NCBI RefSeq assembly: GCF_026013365.1 | Contig: NZ_JAPDOE010000010.1 | Location: 62,001-126,000 of the forward strand | Reading direction: 5' to 3' | Origin: Paenibacillus sp. LS1 | GTDB taxonomy: Bacteria; Bacillota; Bacilli; Paenibacillales; Paenibacillaceae | DNA: 64,000 nucleotides | Shown here: piece after piece, positions 41,577-50,369 of the stretch | How positions within the stretch are numbered: the first letter of the stretch is position 1 | How the letters are laid out: each line of letters opens with the position of its first letter | Notes under the pieces: model-generated | Database searches by the model: none | The model's input: the letters and a program-made list of their open reading frames with translations, nothing else | What the model was told of the DNA's origin: nothing | Made by a program: the position numbers and the translations under genes

Positions 41577-42671
41577 GTGAAGAATGTGGCAAAACGAAGA
41601 CACCGTCCGCTGACCGAAGCGGAGACGGCTTACCGCGGCGGATACGCAGAAGGCCGCAGATTTGGCGGCTGTCAGGCCATGATGGAGCGGGTGCAGATGT
41701 TTCAACCGACCCTGCGGGACATGAAGGTGCTGTATATTCCCCAAGGATTCGATGCCATCGATGAAGGTGTAACCTTGGCCCTGCAGCAGTCTGTACGTGA
41801 ATGCGTTGTTGGATCGCCAGCAGCGATGTTGCAGGAAGCCAGCCAGCATCGGCCCGATGTCGTGCTTGTCATGAATGGTCTGCATGTGTTCCCCGCAGAT
41901 CATCTGGAGCAGGTGAGCGGCATACGTGCACTCGGTATTCGAACAGCTGTATGGTTTGTGGATGATCCGTATTTCACCGAAGATACAGCGACCCTCTGTC
42001 AGCACTATGATGTCGTGTTCACGCATGAAGAGGCCGCGGTGCCCTTCTATCTGGGACATGGAGCGAGCCAGGTCATCTATATGCCGCTCGCGGTGAATCC
42101 AGGTATGTTTCAACCGCGCCGCACGGCACCGCAGCATCAGAACGACATTTGTTTTATCGGTACAGGGTTCTGGAATCGGATTAAGTTGTTTGATGAGCTG
42201 GCCCCTTTTCTCGCAGACAAAAAGGTGTTCATCGCGGGTAGCCAGTGGAACCGACTGGCACGCTTTGATGTACTTGGCCGTTTTATTCACGAAGGATGGA
42301 TTGACCCCGGAGCGACAGTGGATTATTACAATGGTGCCAAGATCGTCATTAACGTTCACCGGACTTGCGAGAATGGGGAAGACAATCGCAACACACACCA
42401 TCTGGAAGGCCGCTCTATTAATCCACGGACGTATGAGATCAGTGCCTGCGGCACGATGCAGATTACGGATGCACGCGGAGATCTGCCCCGTTATTATCAG
42501 CCGGGCTATGACATCGAGACGTTCAGCAATGCGGCAGAGCTTCAGCACAAGATCCACTATTATCTGAAACATGAGGAGGAACGGCAGGCGATGGCTTGGC
42601 GTGGACTTCTCACCACGATGAATCAGCACACGTTCACTCGTCGCATTGCTCAGTTGCTGGAACATTTGTAA
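41577..42671 (+). CDS. CgeB-type glycosyltransferase with N-terminal GY motif
   Basis: GTG 41577 with GAAGGA upstream (GTG 41586 is an alternative). The 364-residue protein starts with a short basic segment and TAYRGGYAEGRRFGG (18-32), then a GT-B-like region matching CgeB/DUF3880 proteins. VLYIPQGFDAIDEG and AVWFVDDPYFTED fall in the N-terminal half. FIGTGFWNRIKLFDELAP, NGAKIVINVHR and SINPRTYEISACGTMQITDAR, the conserved Glyco_trans_1_2 signature, fall in the C-terminal half. B. subtilis CgeB acts in modifying the outermost spore layer. The paralogue at 42736 follows directly. Confidence 0.82.
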   Translation: MKNVAKRRHRPLTEAETAYRGGYAEGRRFGGCQAMMERVQMFQPTLRDMKVLYIPQGFDAIDEGVTLALQQSVRECVVGSPAAMLQEASQHRPDVVLVMNGLHVFPADHLEQVSGIRALGIRTAVWFVDDPYFTEDTATLCQHYDVVFTHEEAAVPFYLGHGASQVIYMPLAVNPGMFQPRRTAPQHQNDICFIGTGFWNRIKLFDELAPFLADKKVFIAGSQWNRLARFDVLGRFIHEGWIDPGATVDYYNGAKIVINVHRTCENGEDNRNTHHLEGRSINPRTYEISACGTMQITDARGDLPRYYQPGYDIETFSNAAELQHKIHYYLKHEEERQAMAWRGLLTTMNQHTFTRRIAQLLEHL

Positions 42672-42735
42672 TCCCATTCCCATCTGAAGTAAAGCACCAA
42701 CGAGAACCCTATCCCAAAAATAAAGGAGTGGCGGT

Positions 42736-43875
42736 ATGTCTCTTAAACACCGTAAAACTAAAAAGGTTCATGCACCCGTACTCAGCCTGGCAGATCAAGC
42801 ACGCAAAAATGGGCAACATGCCGGATATGACGCGGGTAAGGAAGAAGGATATCTGCGCGGTCGCGCCAACTATATTGTGAATTGTGCACAGGAACCGTTG
42901 CCTTTCCGGCAGCTTCACGTGCTGTATGTATCTTCGGGTAAAGGCTTCCCATACTCTCCGCTGGATGAGGCCATTATGGCTACATTGCAGGGCATGGTAG
43001 CTCAGGTAACTCTCTCTGATCCGCGTCAACCAGTTTCTGAAATTGCATTACAAACGCGTCCTGATCTGGTGCTTGTGCTGGACGGAATGGATATTCCTAT
43101 CGAGCATATCGATGCGATTCGCCAAGCAGGCATTCAGACGGCGATCTGGCTCACGGATGATCCGTATTATACAGATATGACGCTGGATATCGTGCATCAT
43201 TTTGATCATATCTTCACGCTCGAACTGAACTGTGTGGAACTATACCGTCAAAGCGGTTGTGCATCCGTTCATTACCTTCCTTTTGCAGCCTTTACCAATC
43301 ACTACTTCCCAATTACAACTCCTTCCCCATTAAAAAGAGATGTTAGCTTCATCGGCTCGGCCTACTGGAACCGGGTGTACTTCTTCAACCCGATCATGGC
43401 ACAGCTGATGTCACACAATACGGTATTTAACGGCATCTGGTGGGACCGCCTGCCTGACTACACTGCCTATGGCGAGAAGATTGAACTTGGCCGCTGGATG
43501 AGTCCGCAGGAGACCAACGATGTGTACAATGGCACCAAAATTGTCATCAACCTGCATCGGTCCCACGAAGATGACTCGGTCAATAACAATCACCTCAAAA
43601 TCCCGCCGGCTTCACCGAACCCGAGAACGTTTGAAATTGCCGCATCCACAACGCTACAGCTGACCGATGCACGGGATGATATTGCCCGTTTCTACAAACC
43701 AGGTGTGGAGATTGAGACGTATTCCTCCCCGCAGGAGTTGCTCGACAAGGTGGAATATTACCTTACTCATGAGAAGGAACGTCGCGAGATCGCACTTCGA
43801 GGGCTCGAACGTACACTGAAAGACCACACGTACGGTAAAAGAATTAATGAAATGTTAACCATCATATTCCCTTAA
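42736..43875 (+). CDS. CgeB-type glycosyltransferase with N-terminal basic/GY motif (paralogue)
   Basis: ATG 42736 with AAAGGAG upstream. The 379-residue protein begins with SLKHRKTKKVHAP and AGYDAGKEEGYLRGRANYI (29-47), the same kind of module as its neighbours. The CgeB-type domain follows: LHVLYVSSGKGFPYSPLDE, AIWLTDDPYYTDMT, FIGSAYWNRVYFFN, NGTKIVINLHRSHED and PNPRTFEIAASTTLQLTDAR. It is a clear paralogue of the 41577 product, suggesting the two add related sugars in one glycan. Confidence 0.83.
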   Translation: MSLKHRKTKKVHAPVLSLADQARKNGQHAGYDAGKEEGYLRGRANYIVNCAQEPLPFRQLHVLYVSSGKGFPYSPLDEAIMATLQGMVAQVTLSDPRQPVSEIALQTRPDLVLVLDGMDIPIEHIDAIRQAGIQTAIWLTDDPYYTDMTLDIVHHFDHIFTLELNCVELYRQSGCASVHYLPFAAFTNHYFPITTPSPLKRDVSFIGSAYWNRVYFFNPIMAQLMSHNTVFNGIWWDRLPDYTAYGEKIELGRWMSPQETNDVYNGTKIVINLHRSHEDDSVNNNHLKIPPASPNPRTFEIAASTTLQLTDARDDIARFYKPGVEIETYSSPQELLDKVEYYLTHEKERREIALRGLERTLKDHTYGKRINEMLTIIFP

Positions 43876-43893
43876 TTTTGGCCGGGAGGAGGT

Positions 43894-45564
43894 GTGCACA
43901 GTACCCTGTATCGGATGTCCGCATACAGGGTCCGTGCGGCCATGGCAATGAAACCAAAGCTGATGTTGTTTTCCCATGTGTGCAACACCCGCAGCATTAC
44001 GGGCGCGGAGAAGCTGCTGCTTCATTTTATGAGGGAGATCGGTACGATCTTTGATTGTGTGCTTGTAGTTCCGCAGGAGGGGAAGCTTGCGGGGCTTGCA
44101 CGAAGATTCGGCATTCAGGTCAAAATATGCAATCTGCCGATGCTTCACGGTGTGTACACACCTTACCGGGGCATTGCAGACGATGCGGAGCATCTTCGCC
44201 ATACACCAGCGTATCAGGAGGCGGTCTCCCTGATTCGGGAAACCGCGCCTGATATGGTGCTAACGAACACCTGCGTCAATGTAATGCCGGCAGTAGCGGC
44301 GAAATCGCTTCAGATTCCGATCATTTGGAAGATCACCGAGATCATTCACTCGAATGAGCATACAACCGAGGCGATCCAGATGATTGGCCGGTACTCAGAC
44401 TGGATTATCGGGATATCCGAGACAGCGGTGGCCCCATTTCATGAAGCCGGCATGGGTGACAAACTAACCGTTATTTCGCCTACCTGGGAACCCGCGCTAC
44501 CCGCACCGGACCGCTGGGTTCATCTGCGTGAGCGCAAGCGCAAGGAACTCGGTTTCAAGTCATCACAGACCTGTATCGGTTATATTTCTTCCTTTATATA
44601 TGATGCCAAAGGGTTGAAACCTTTCGTAGATATGGCTTTGAAGATCTGTGAAACGCATTCGCGCTGTCGTTTCTGGATCATCGGCGCTCCATCGGATAAA
44701 AAGTATTACGACGAGTGTGTATCACGGGTGAAGAAATCCGGGTATTCGCGCCGCTTTACCTTCACCACATTTGAAGAGAATGTATCTCTGGCGTATACCG
44801 CCATGGATATTGTAGTCATTCCGAGCATGGTCAAAGAAGGATTTGGCATGACCGCACTGGAGGGCCTCTATTTTGCCAAACCAGTCATCGCCTTCGCTCA
44901 GGGTGGACTGAAGGAATTGATGGAATCCGTAGGCAGTGATGCCTTTCTAGCCCCACCGGGGGATACCGAAGCGCTGGTCACATTAGCGACAACCTTGCTG
45001 AATGATTCCGAGCTGGCCTCGGACACGGGGTGGCGCAATCGGACAGAAGCGGAAAGGCTCTACGGGATTGAAACCTACCGAACGAAATTGCATACGATGG
45101 TGACACAGTGGTTGTTACGTTTTCCCGGATGGTTTACGTACATCCAGCCTCCGAATGGACCTGTGTACACATGGGGAGAGGGCGGATTACGCACAGTACT
45201 GGCTCTGGAACCTGCTACAGTGCGGGCACTCTTATTCCCACTGAGCGTCATCCAGGCGTTGCCGCTTTCCTCATTACCTCCGATTGCATTGGGTCACGAT
45301 GCTCCGGGTGCAGCGGCTCGCTCCGTTGCAAAGCTCATTCAACAGGGTGGCAGAACGGGGAAACGTCGACGCAAATCACTTGCACCACATACTCGCCGAG
45401 ACCGTGAGGGCTTTAAACAAGCTTCGGGTAATGGCAAACGTAAGGGGAAACCCCGTACAACGAAGGGACCGCGTCCGCATATGGGAAAATCGGCTAGTCG
45501 CAGACGTAAATCTGCCAAGGCGGGACGTAGCCGAGTGAGGCGCAAAGGTTCCAATACAAGATGA
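43894..45564 (+). CDS. GT4 glycosyltransferase with C-terminal basic tail
   Basis: GTG 43894 is taken, with GGGAGG four bases before it; ATG 43915 is possible. The 556-residue protein has a GT-B fold: LFSHVCNTRSITGAEKLLLH, WKITEIIHSNEHTTEAI, then GYISSFIYDAKGLKPFVDMA and the retaining-enzyme motif PSMVKEGFGMTALEGLYFAKP with its two Glu residues. The last 75 residues are strongly basic (GKRRRKSLAPHTRRDREG, SASRRRKSAKAGRSRVRRKG). The basic extension here is at the C-terminus, unlike its neighbours at the N-terminus, which suggests that position does not matter for its role. Confidence 0.82.
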   Translation: MHSTLYRMSAYRVRAAMAMKPKLMLFSHVCNTRSITGAEKLLLHFMREIGTIFDCVLVVPQEGKLAGLARRFGIQVKICNLPMLHGVYTPYRGIADDAEHLRHTPAYQEAVSLIRETAPDMVLTNTCVNVMPAVAAKSLQIPIIWKITEIIHSNEHTTEAIQMIGRYSDWIIGISETAVAPFHEAGMGDKLTVISPTWEPALPAPDRWVHLRERKRKELGFKSSQTCIGYISSFIYDAKGLKPFVDMALKICETHSRCRFWIIGAPSDKKYYDECVSRVKKSGYSRRFTFTTFEENVSLAYTAMDIVVIPSMVKEGFGMTALEGLYFAKPVIAFAQGGLKELMESVGSDAFLAPPGDTEALVTLATTLLNDSELASDTGWRNRTEAERLYGIETYRTKLHTMVTQWLLRFPGWFTYIQPPNGPVYTWGEGGLRTVLALEPATVRALLFPLSVIQALPLSSLPPIALGHDAPGAAARSVAKLIQQGGRTGKRRRKSLAPHTRRDREGFKQASGNGKRKGKPRTTKGPRPHMGKSASRRRKSAKAGRSRVRRKGSNTR

Positions 45565-45578
45565 AGGCAGGGATTACG

Positions 45579-46670
45579 ATGAAGATCATGACGGTGCTGG
45601 GTACGAGACCTGAGATCATTCGACTCAGCCTGATCATTTCCAAGCTGGACCAGTACGCGTCCAAACATATTCTGGTACACACGGGACAGAACTTCACGGA
45701 AAGTCTCAGCGGTCTCTTTTTCAAGGAAATGGGCCTGCGCGCACCGGATTACGTTCTCCAGGATGAAGCGGCCTCCCTGGGACGGCAGTTGTCCTCGATG
45801 TTTACGCAGATGGAAGATCTGATATTGCAGGAGAAACCCGATAAATTACTGCTGCTCGGTGATACCAATAGCGCATTGTGTGCTGTGCTGGCTGAGCGCA
45901 TGGGGGTTCCTGTTATTCATATGGAGGCAGGCAATCGTTGCTTCGATCTGGATGTGCCTGAGGAGAAGAATCGCAGAGTTATTGATGCCATCTCCACCAT
46001 TAATATGCCTTACACGGAACAGAGCAAGAAACATCTGGTTAGCGAAGGTGTACCGAGCAGAAGAATCGTGCTCACAGGCAATCCAATCTATGAAGTGATG
46101 CAGCACTATGACGCACAGGTAAACTCCAGCAAAATTCTCAAAAAGCTGAAGCTGAAGTCCGGGCAATATTTTTTGGTTACCGCTCATCGTGCCGAGAATG
46201 TCGATCATGCCCCTCATTTGCTGGAGATTATGAAAGGGTTGAATCAGGTTGCAGAGGAACACGGTTTGCGTGTGATCTGCAGCATTCATCCGCGTACAGC
46301 GATTCGGATTGCGGAGCATCTGCAGCTGGAGATGAACCCACTGGTGGAGTTTCACGAGCCGTTTGGATTCTTCGACTTTGTGATGCTCGAACGGCATGCA
46401 CGTTGTGCACTCACGGATAGCGGCACCGTGCAGGAGGAGTGCTGCATTATGGGTGTGCCGACCGTGACCATGCGTCGAACGACAGAGCGCCCAGAAACGG
46501 TGGATTGCGGAAGCAATGTGGTCTCCGGTCTGGATGCGGCACGCATCGCTGATTGTGTGAAAGTCATGACGCAGATGTCTACTGATTGGGACTGTCCGCA
46601 GGGCTACAAAGCAACAGATGTATCCAGTAAAGTGGTTAAATTTCTGCTTGGAGGGAAAATGCATGTTTGA
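45579..46670 (+). CDS. wecB: UDP-N-acetylglucosamine 2-epimerase (non-hydrolysing, WecB/CapG type)
   Basis: ATG 45579 is preferred because MKIMTVLGTRPEIIRLSLII is the standard family N-terminus; ATG 45561 overlaps the previous stop. The 363-residue protein has HTGQNF, KLLLLGDTNSALCAVLAER, HMEAGNRCFDLDVPEEKNRR, VTAHRAENVD, CSIHPRT and LTDSGTVQEECCIMGVPTVTMR, all diagnostic. It inverts C2 of a UDP-HexNAc sugar. Followed by a CapE-type and an RmlD-type gene, it probably acts as the last step to UDP-L-FucNAc or UDP-L-QuiNAc. Confidence 0.9.
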   Translation: MKIMTVLGTRPEIIRLSLIISKLDQYASKHILVHTGQNFTESLSGLFFKEMGLRAPDYVLQDEAASLGRQLSSMFTQMEDLILQEKPDKLLLLGDTNSALCAVLAERMGVPVIHMEAGNRCFDLDVPEEKNRRVIDAISTINMPYTEQSKKHLVSEGVPSRRIVLTGNPIYEVMQHYDAQVNSSKILKKLKLKSGQYFLVTAHRAENVDHAPHLLEIMKGLNQVAEEHGLRVICSIHPRTAIRIAEHLQLEMNPLVEFHEPFGFFDFVMLERHARCALTDSGTVQEECCIMGVPTVTMRRTTERPETVDCGSNVVSGLDAARIADCVKVMTQMSTDWDCPQGYKATDVSSKVVKFLLGGKMHV

Positions 46671-47649
46671 AAATAAGCGTATACTCGTGACTGGCGGTAC
46701 GGGATCATGGGGTTATGAACTTGTGGCTCAACTGCTGCCCCAGCAGCCGAAAGAAATTATTGTGTATTCCCGGAACGAGTCCAGCCAAGTGGCCATGAGT
46801 CGTGATTTTGAAGACTCGCGTCTTCATTTCCGGATTGGAGATATTCGTGACAAGGACGCCTTGACGGCTGCCTGCCAGCATGTGGACTATGTATTTCATC
46901 TGGCTGCGCTCAAGCATGTTCCGGTATGTGAAGACCAGCCGTACGAAGCACTCAAAACCAATGTGATTGGTACACAGAATGTGATCGAGGCGGCTATTGA
47001 GAACAAGGTGGAAAAAGTCATCTATATCTCGACTGACAAGGCTGCCAATCCGTCTAACTTCTACGGCATGACAAAGGCCATCGGCGAGAAATTAATCGTA
47101 TATGCCAACTTGTTGCACAGCGATACCAAGTTTGTTACGGTGCGGGGCGGGAATGTATTGGGAACAAACGGCAGTGTGGTGCATCTGTTCAAGAATCAGA
47201 TCCGTCAGAAAGGGCAGGTCTCTATCACGGACATGAGCATGACTCGATTCTTTCTTACCCTCAAGGACGCCATCACGCTGCTGTTCAAAGCATCGGTAGA
47301 GAGTATGGGCGGAGAGATCTTTGTCATGACGATGCCGACATGCAAAATCGTTGATCTCGCTGAGGTGTTGATTGAGGATTCCGGCGTGGAGAATGTGGCT
47401 ATTGTGGAACGTGGCATTCGTCCAGGGGAAAAAATCCATGAAATACTGATGAGTGAATTCGAGAGCATGACTACTGTGGTCTACGATGAGCAGTATCTGG
47501 TCATTCTCCCGACCCTCGGTATCCCGGGACTGCGTGAACATTACAACAATTGCCCTCCCGTCTCCTTCAACAGCTTCAGTTCCGAACATCAACTGATGAC
47601 CAAAGAGGAAATTCGTGAAATTCTGAAACGCGGAGGATTTCTGTCATGA
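46663..47649 (+). CDS. UDP-GlcNAc 4,6-dehydratase/5-epimerase-like SDR (CapE/FnlA type)
   Basis: ATG 46663 with TTGGAGGG upstream, overlapping the wecB end. The 328-residue protein has the Rossmann motif LVTGGTGSWGYELVAQLL at residues 7-24, HLAALKHVPVCEDQP, YISTDKAANPSNFYGMTKAIGEK with the Tyr-x-x-x-Lys pair, and TRFFLTLKDAITLL. These are features of the extended SDR dehydratases CapE, WbjB and FnlA (or the related FlaA1/PseB). Together with the wecB and 47646 genes it fits a UDP-L-FucNAc or L-QuiNAc route. Confidence 0.86.
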   Translation: MFENKRILVTGGTGSWGYELVAQLLPQQPKEIIVYSRNESSQVAMSRDFEDSRLHFRIGDIRDKDALTAACQHVDYVFHLAALKHVPVCEDQPYEALKTNVIGTQNVIEAAIENKVEKVIYISTDKAANPSNFYGMTKAIGEKLIVYANLLHSDTKFVTVRGGNVLGTNGSVVHLFKNQIRQKGQVSITDMSMTRFFLTLKDAITLLFKASVESMGGEIFVMTMPTCKIVDLAEVLIEDSGVENVAIVERGIRPGEKIHEILMSEFESMTTVVYDEQYLVILPTLGIPGLREHYNNCPPVSFNSFSSEHQLMTKEEIREILKRGGFLS

Positions 47650-48473
47650 AACTGCTGATACTTGGTGGGAACGGAATGGCCGGCCATATTCTGGTCGACT
47701 ATTTCCGCCGTCAAGGTGTACACAGCGTCTTCTACACAACTCGGGATGTCACGGACCCGAATGGTCTACTCCTGGATGTGAACGACAGCTTCATGGTCGA
47801 TCGGCTTGTAGAAGCAGTGCACCCGGATGTGATTATTAATGCTGTAGGTGTGTTAAACAGCTTCGCAGATGAGGACAAAATCACCGCATATCATATTAAC
47901 GGTTTCCTGCCGCATCGTCTGCGGCGGGTTGCGGATGAGATTGGTGCACGCCTGATCCATATCAGCACAGATTGTGTGTTCAGCGGGGACCGGGGAGCAT
48001 ACCGCGAAGATGATGTCACGGATGGGACTTCTGCTTACGCCGTTACCAAAGCACTTGGTGAAGTTCAGGATGAAGGTCATCTGACGATCCGTACGTCCAT
48101 TATCGGACCCGAGATTCGGAAAGGCGGCATTGGTTTGATGCAATGGTTTATGTCTAGCACAGGTGAAGTTGGCGGGTATACCCGTGTATTTTGGAACGGT
48201 GTGACCACGCTTGAGCTAGCCAAGTGGGTTGATCATTACCTGACATCATCCGTTAGTGGCCTCATCCATCTGGCTCATCCGGCTCCGGTCAGCAAGCATG
48301 ACTTGCTTGTGTTGTTCAAGCAGACCTGGGATAAGCAGGATGTGACGATTGTGCGTGATGACAGTATGGTGCAGGACCGTACGCTGGTATCGACTCGCGA
48401 GGATGTGAAGACAGACCTGCCGGATTATTCTACAATGCTGAAGGAGCTGGCATTATGGATGGAGCAGAGCTGA
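47646..48473 (+). CDS. RmlD-type sugar reductase (SDR)
   Basis: ATG 47646 with CGGAGG upstream, overlapping the previous stop. The 275-residue protein resembles dTDP-4-dehydrorhamnose reductase: LLILGGNGMAGHILVDYF, DVIINAVGVLN, LIHISTDCVFSGDRGAYRED and the catalytic SAYAVTKALGE. It is too short to be CapF, since the C-terminal cupin domain is absent; a WbvR-like 4-reductase is therefore the better comparison, which favours L-RhaNAc/L-QuiNAc chemistry. Confidence 0.8.
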   Translation: MKLLILGGNGMAGHILVDYFRRQGVHSVFYTTRDVTDPNGLLLDVNDSFMVDRLVEAVHPDVIINAVGVLNSFADEDKITAYHINGFLPHRLRRVADEIGARLIHISTDCVFSGDRGAYREDDVTDGTSAYAVTKALGEVQDEGHLTIRTSIIGPEIRKGGIGLMQWFMSSTGEVGGYTRVFWNGVTTLELAKWVDHYLTSSVSGLIHLAHPAPVSKHDLLVLFKQTWDKQDVTIVRDDSMVQDRTLVSTREDVKTDLPDYSTMLKELALWMEQS

Positions 48474-49396
48474 CAGGCAAGAAAGTACTGATCACAGGCG
48501 CCTCGGGATTTACCGGGCGACATGCGGTTTCTTATTTTCGGGAAGCGGGTGCAGTGGTTGCAGCGGTAGTCCGGAGACCGGATGTGTATTCATTCGGTAA
48601 AGGCGACCAAGTCCATGTCTGTGATCTAAATGATAAACAGCAAGTGCGTCACCTGATCGACGAGGTGCAGCCAGACTATGTACTGCATCTCGCCGGCAAA
48701 AATTCCGTACCCGATTCGTGGGCAGATCCGCTATTGGTGCTGGAGACCAATGTGATGGCTGTGCTTTATTTGCTGGATGCACTTCGCAGTTGTCCGGCAG
48801 CACGAACCGTTATTGTGGGATCAAGGTTAAAATATACGCCGGGACCCGGCCGGATTCCCCAGCCGCCGCACCCGTACAGTCTTAGCAAAGCACTGGAAGA
48901 GATGGTGTCTTTGTCTTGGATGTCGCTCTTCGGACAGCAGATCATGCTGGCGGAGCCGGGCAATCTGATCGGTGCCGGTCCTTCTACAGGTATCTGTTCA
49001 CTGCTTGCGCGCCATGTTGTTGCGTGTGAGCAGGCGGGCAAAACCGAGGCATTCCGTCTGTCCGGACGGGACAGCACCCGTGACTTTCTGGATGTGCGAG
49101 ATGCGGTCAGAGCATATGCGACCCTCCTAGTAGAGGGGGCTAGCGGTACGGTATATCCGGTGGTGTCCGGAGTCGAGCGTAGTCTTGGTGAAATTGCAGA
49201 TCTGCTGTTGTCCATGACAGAAGCAGAAGTACCTGTTCGCTGGGATGGGGCATCTTCCGGTCCGGATGGTGCGGGGAAACAGGAGGAATTATCATTGCTG
49301 CGTAAGCTTGGCTGGCAGCCGCTGATTCCATTTGCCACATCGCTGCAGGATATTCTGAGTGATGTTCGTGCACAGCAAGGGAGGTCGACAAGTTGA
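48455..49396 (+). CDS. NAD-dependent epimerase/dehydratase (extended SDR)
   Basis: ATG 48455 with AAGGAG eight bases upstream. The 313-residue protein has KKVLITGASGFTGRHAVSYF, YVLHLAGKNSVPDSWADP, VIVGSRLKYTPGPG, HPYSLSKALEEMVSLSW (Tyr-x-x-x-Lys) and RDFLDVRDAVRAYATLL. The pattern is that of GDP-mannose or NDP-sugar dehydratases/reductases. Since the adjacent cassette already has dehydratase, reductase and epimerase, this enzyme may make a second sugar. It overlaps its neighbours at both ends. Confidence 0.8.
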   Translation: MDGAELTGKKVLITGASGFTGRHAVSYFREAGAVVAAVVRRPDVYSFGKGDQVHVCDLNDKQQVRHLIDEVQPDYVLHLAGKNSVPDSWADPLLVLETNVMAVLYLLDALRSCPAARTVIVGSRLKYTPGPGRIPQPPHPYSLSKALEEMVSLSWMSLFGQQIMLAEPGNLIGAGPSTGICSLLARHVVACEQAGKTEAFRLSGRDSTRDFLDVRDAVRAYATLLVEGASGTVYPVVSGVERSLGEIADLLLSMTEAEVPVRWDGASSGPDGAGKQEELSLLRKLGWQPLIPFATSLQDILSDVRAQQGRSTS

Positions 49397-50109
49397 GTCC
49401 AAGAGTGTCCATTGTGATTCCATTCTACAACTGCCCTTACGTGCCACAGGCGATCCAGAGTGCGCTGAACCAGACGTATCCCGATGTGGAGATTGTTGTT
49501 GTGAATGACGGATCTACCCGGCATGCGGAGCTGCTTCAGCCCTATCTTCCTTATATTAATGTGCTTGGCAAAAGCAATGGGGGGACCGCTTCGGCACTTA
49601 ATCATGGCATCCGCCATGCCTCTGGTGAATATGTCGTTTGGCTCAGTTCGGATGATTATCTGTACCCTGATAAAATCCGGCATCAGCTTGCGTTTATGCA
49701 ACGCGAGAATGTGCTGGTTTCTCATACGAACTTTCATTACATCAATGAACATTCTGCCGTGACCAAGTTGAATGGAGGGCCTGCACCGATGGCTGATCTG
49801 GACTGGTTACGATTGTTCGTTAATGGTAACCCGGTCAACGGTTGTACCGTCATGATCCGCAAGGATCTGTTCAGCGGGGTGGGGTTGTTCGATGAACTGC
49901 TGCCATATACGCATGATTTGGATCTCTGGCTGCGTATTATTCTGAACGGTCATCGTTTCCCATATCTGAACGAGCCACATACCGCATATCGCTGGCATGG
50001 TGGAATGGGGTCGGTACGTCATGCGGATGTCATCGGTAGAGAGGCATCCATGGTATGGTCCAGATATCGCGAACCGTTGTTGCAGCGTATAGCGGCGCTT
50101 GGCGGGTAG
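49393..50109 (+). CDS. SpsA-like GT2 glycosyltransferase
   Basis: TTG 49393 with GGGAGG eight bases upstream. The 238-residue protein has VSIVIPFYNCPYVPQAIQSA, VVVNDGST, GKSNGGTASALNHGIRHASG and WLSSDDYLYPDKI with the DD metal motif, plus FDELLPYTHDLDLWLRII. Size and motifs resemble SpsA-type GT2 enzymes. It is about half identical by eye to the product of 50370. Confidence 0.85.
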   Translation: MSPRVSIVIPFYNCPYVPQAIQSALNQTYPDVEIVVVNDGSTRHAELLQPYLPYINVLGKSNGGTASALNHGIRHASGEYVVWLSSDDYLYPDKIRHQLAFMQRENVLVSHTNFHYINEHSAVTKLNGGPAPMADLDWLRLFVNGNPVNGCTVMIRKDLFSGVGLFDELLPYTHDLDLWLRIILNGHRFPYLNEPHTAYRWHGGMGSVRHADVIGREASMVWSRYREPLLQRIAALGG

Positions 50110-50293
50110 CGTAGGAGGGTAGTTATGAGGCCGGAAGGTGGCTGATTAACGCCCTCTTTGCGTAGCAATTTTTGAGGTGGGGGGAAGTCGACTAACGGTT
50201 CTTATATCACACGCCTAAGCATCTAAGGTTAGCGAGCTGAGTTGTTGTGCATCCGTATCGAAATGTGCTTCCGCAGCACCGCAGCTGCCCGAT

Positions 50294-50320
50294 ACCGATC
50301 GTATTGATCTTCATATAATA
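50294..50320 (+). promoter_or_regulatory. Sigma-K-like promoter before the 50370 GT2 gene
   Basis: AC (50294-50295), 16 bases, CATATAATA (50312-50320) matches the sigma-K consensus AC-N16/17-CATANNNTA exactly, and the implied start is about 40 bases before ATG 50370. This suggests late mother-cell expression. The 260-base gap otherwise holds no gene. Confidence 0.55.
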
Positions 50321-50369
50321 GAGGAAAGCAATCGCTACGCAGAGACAAGCGGAGGAAGGGGAGGCCCGA

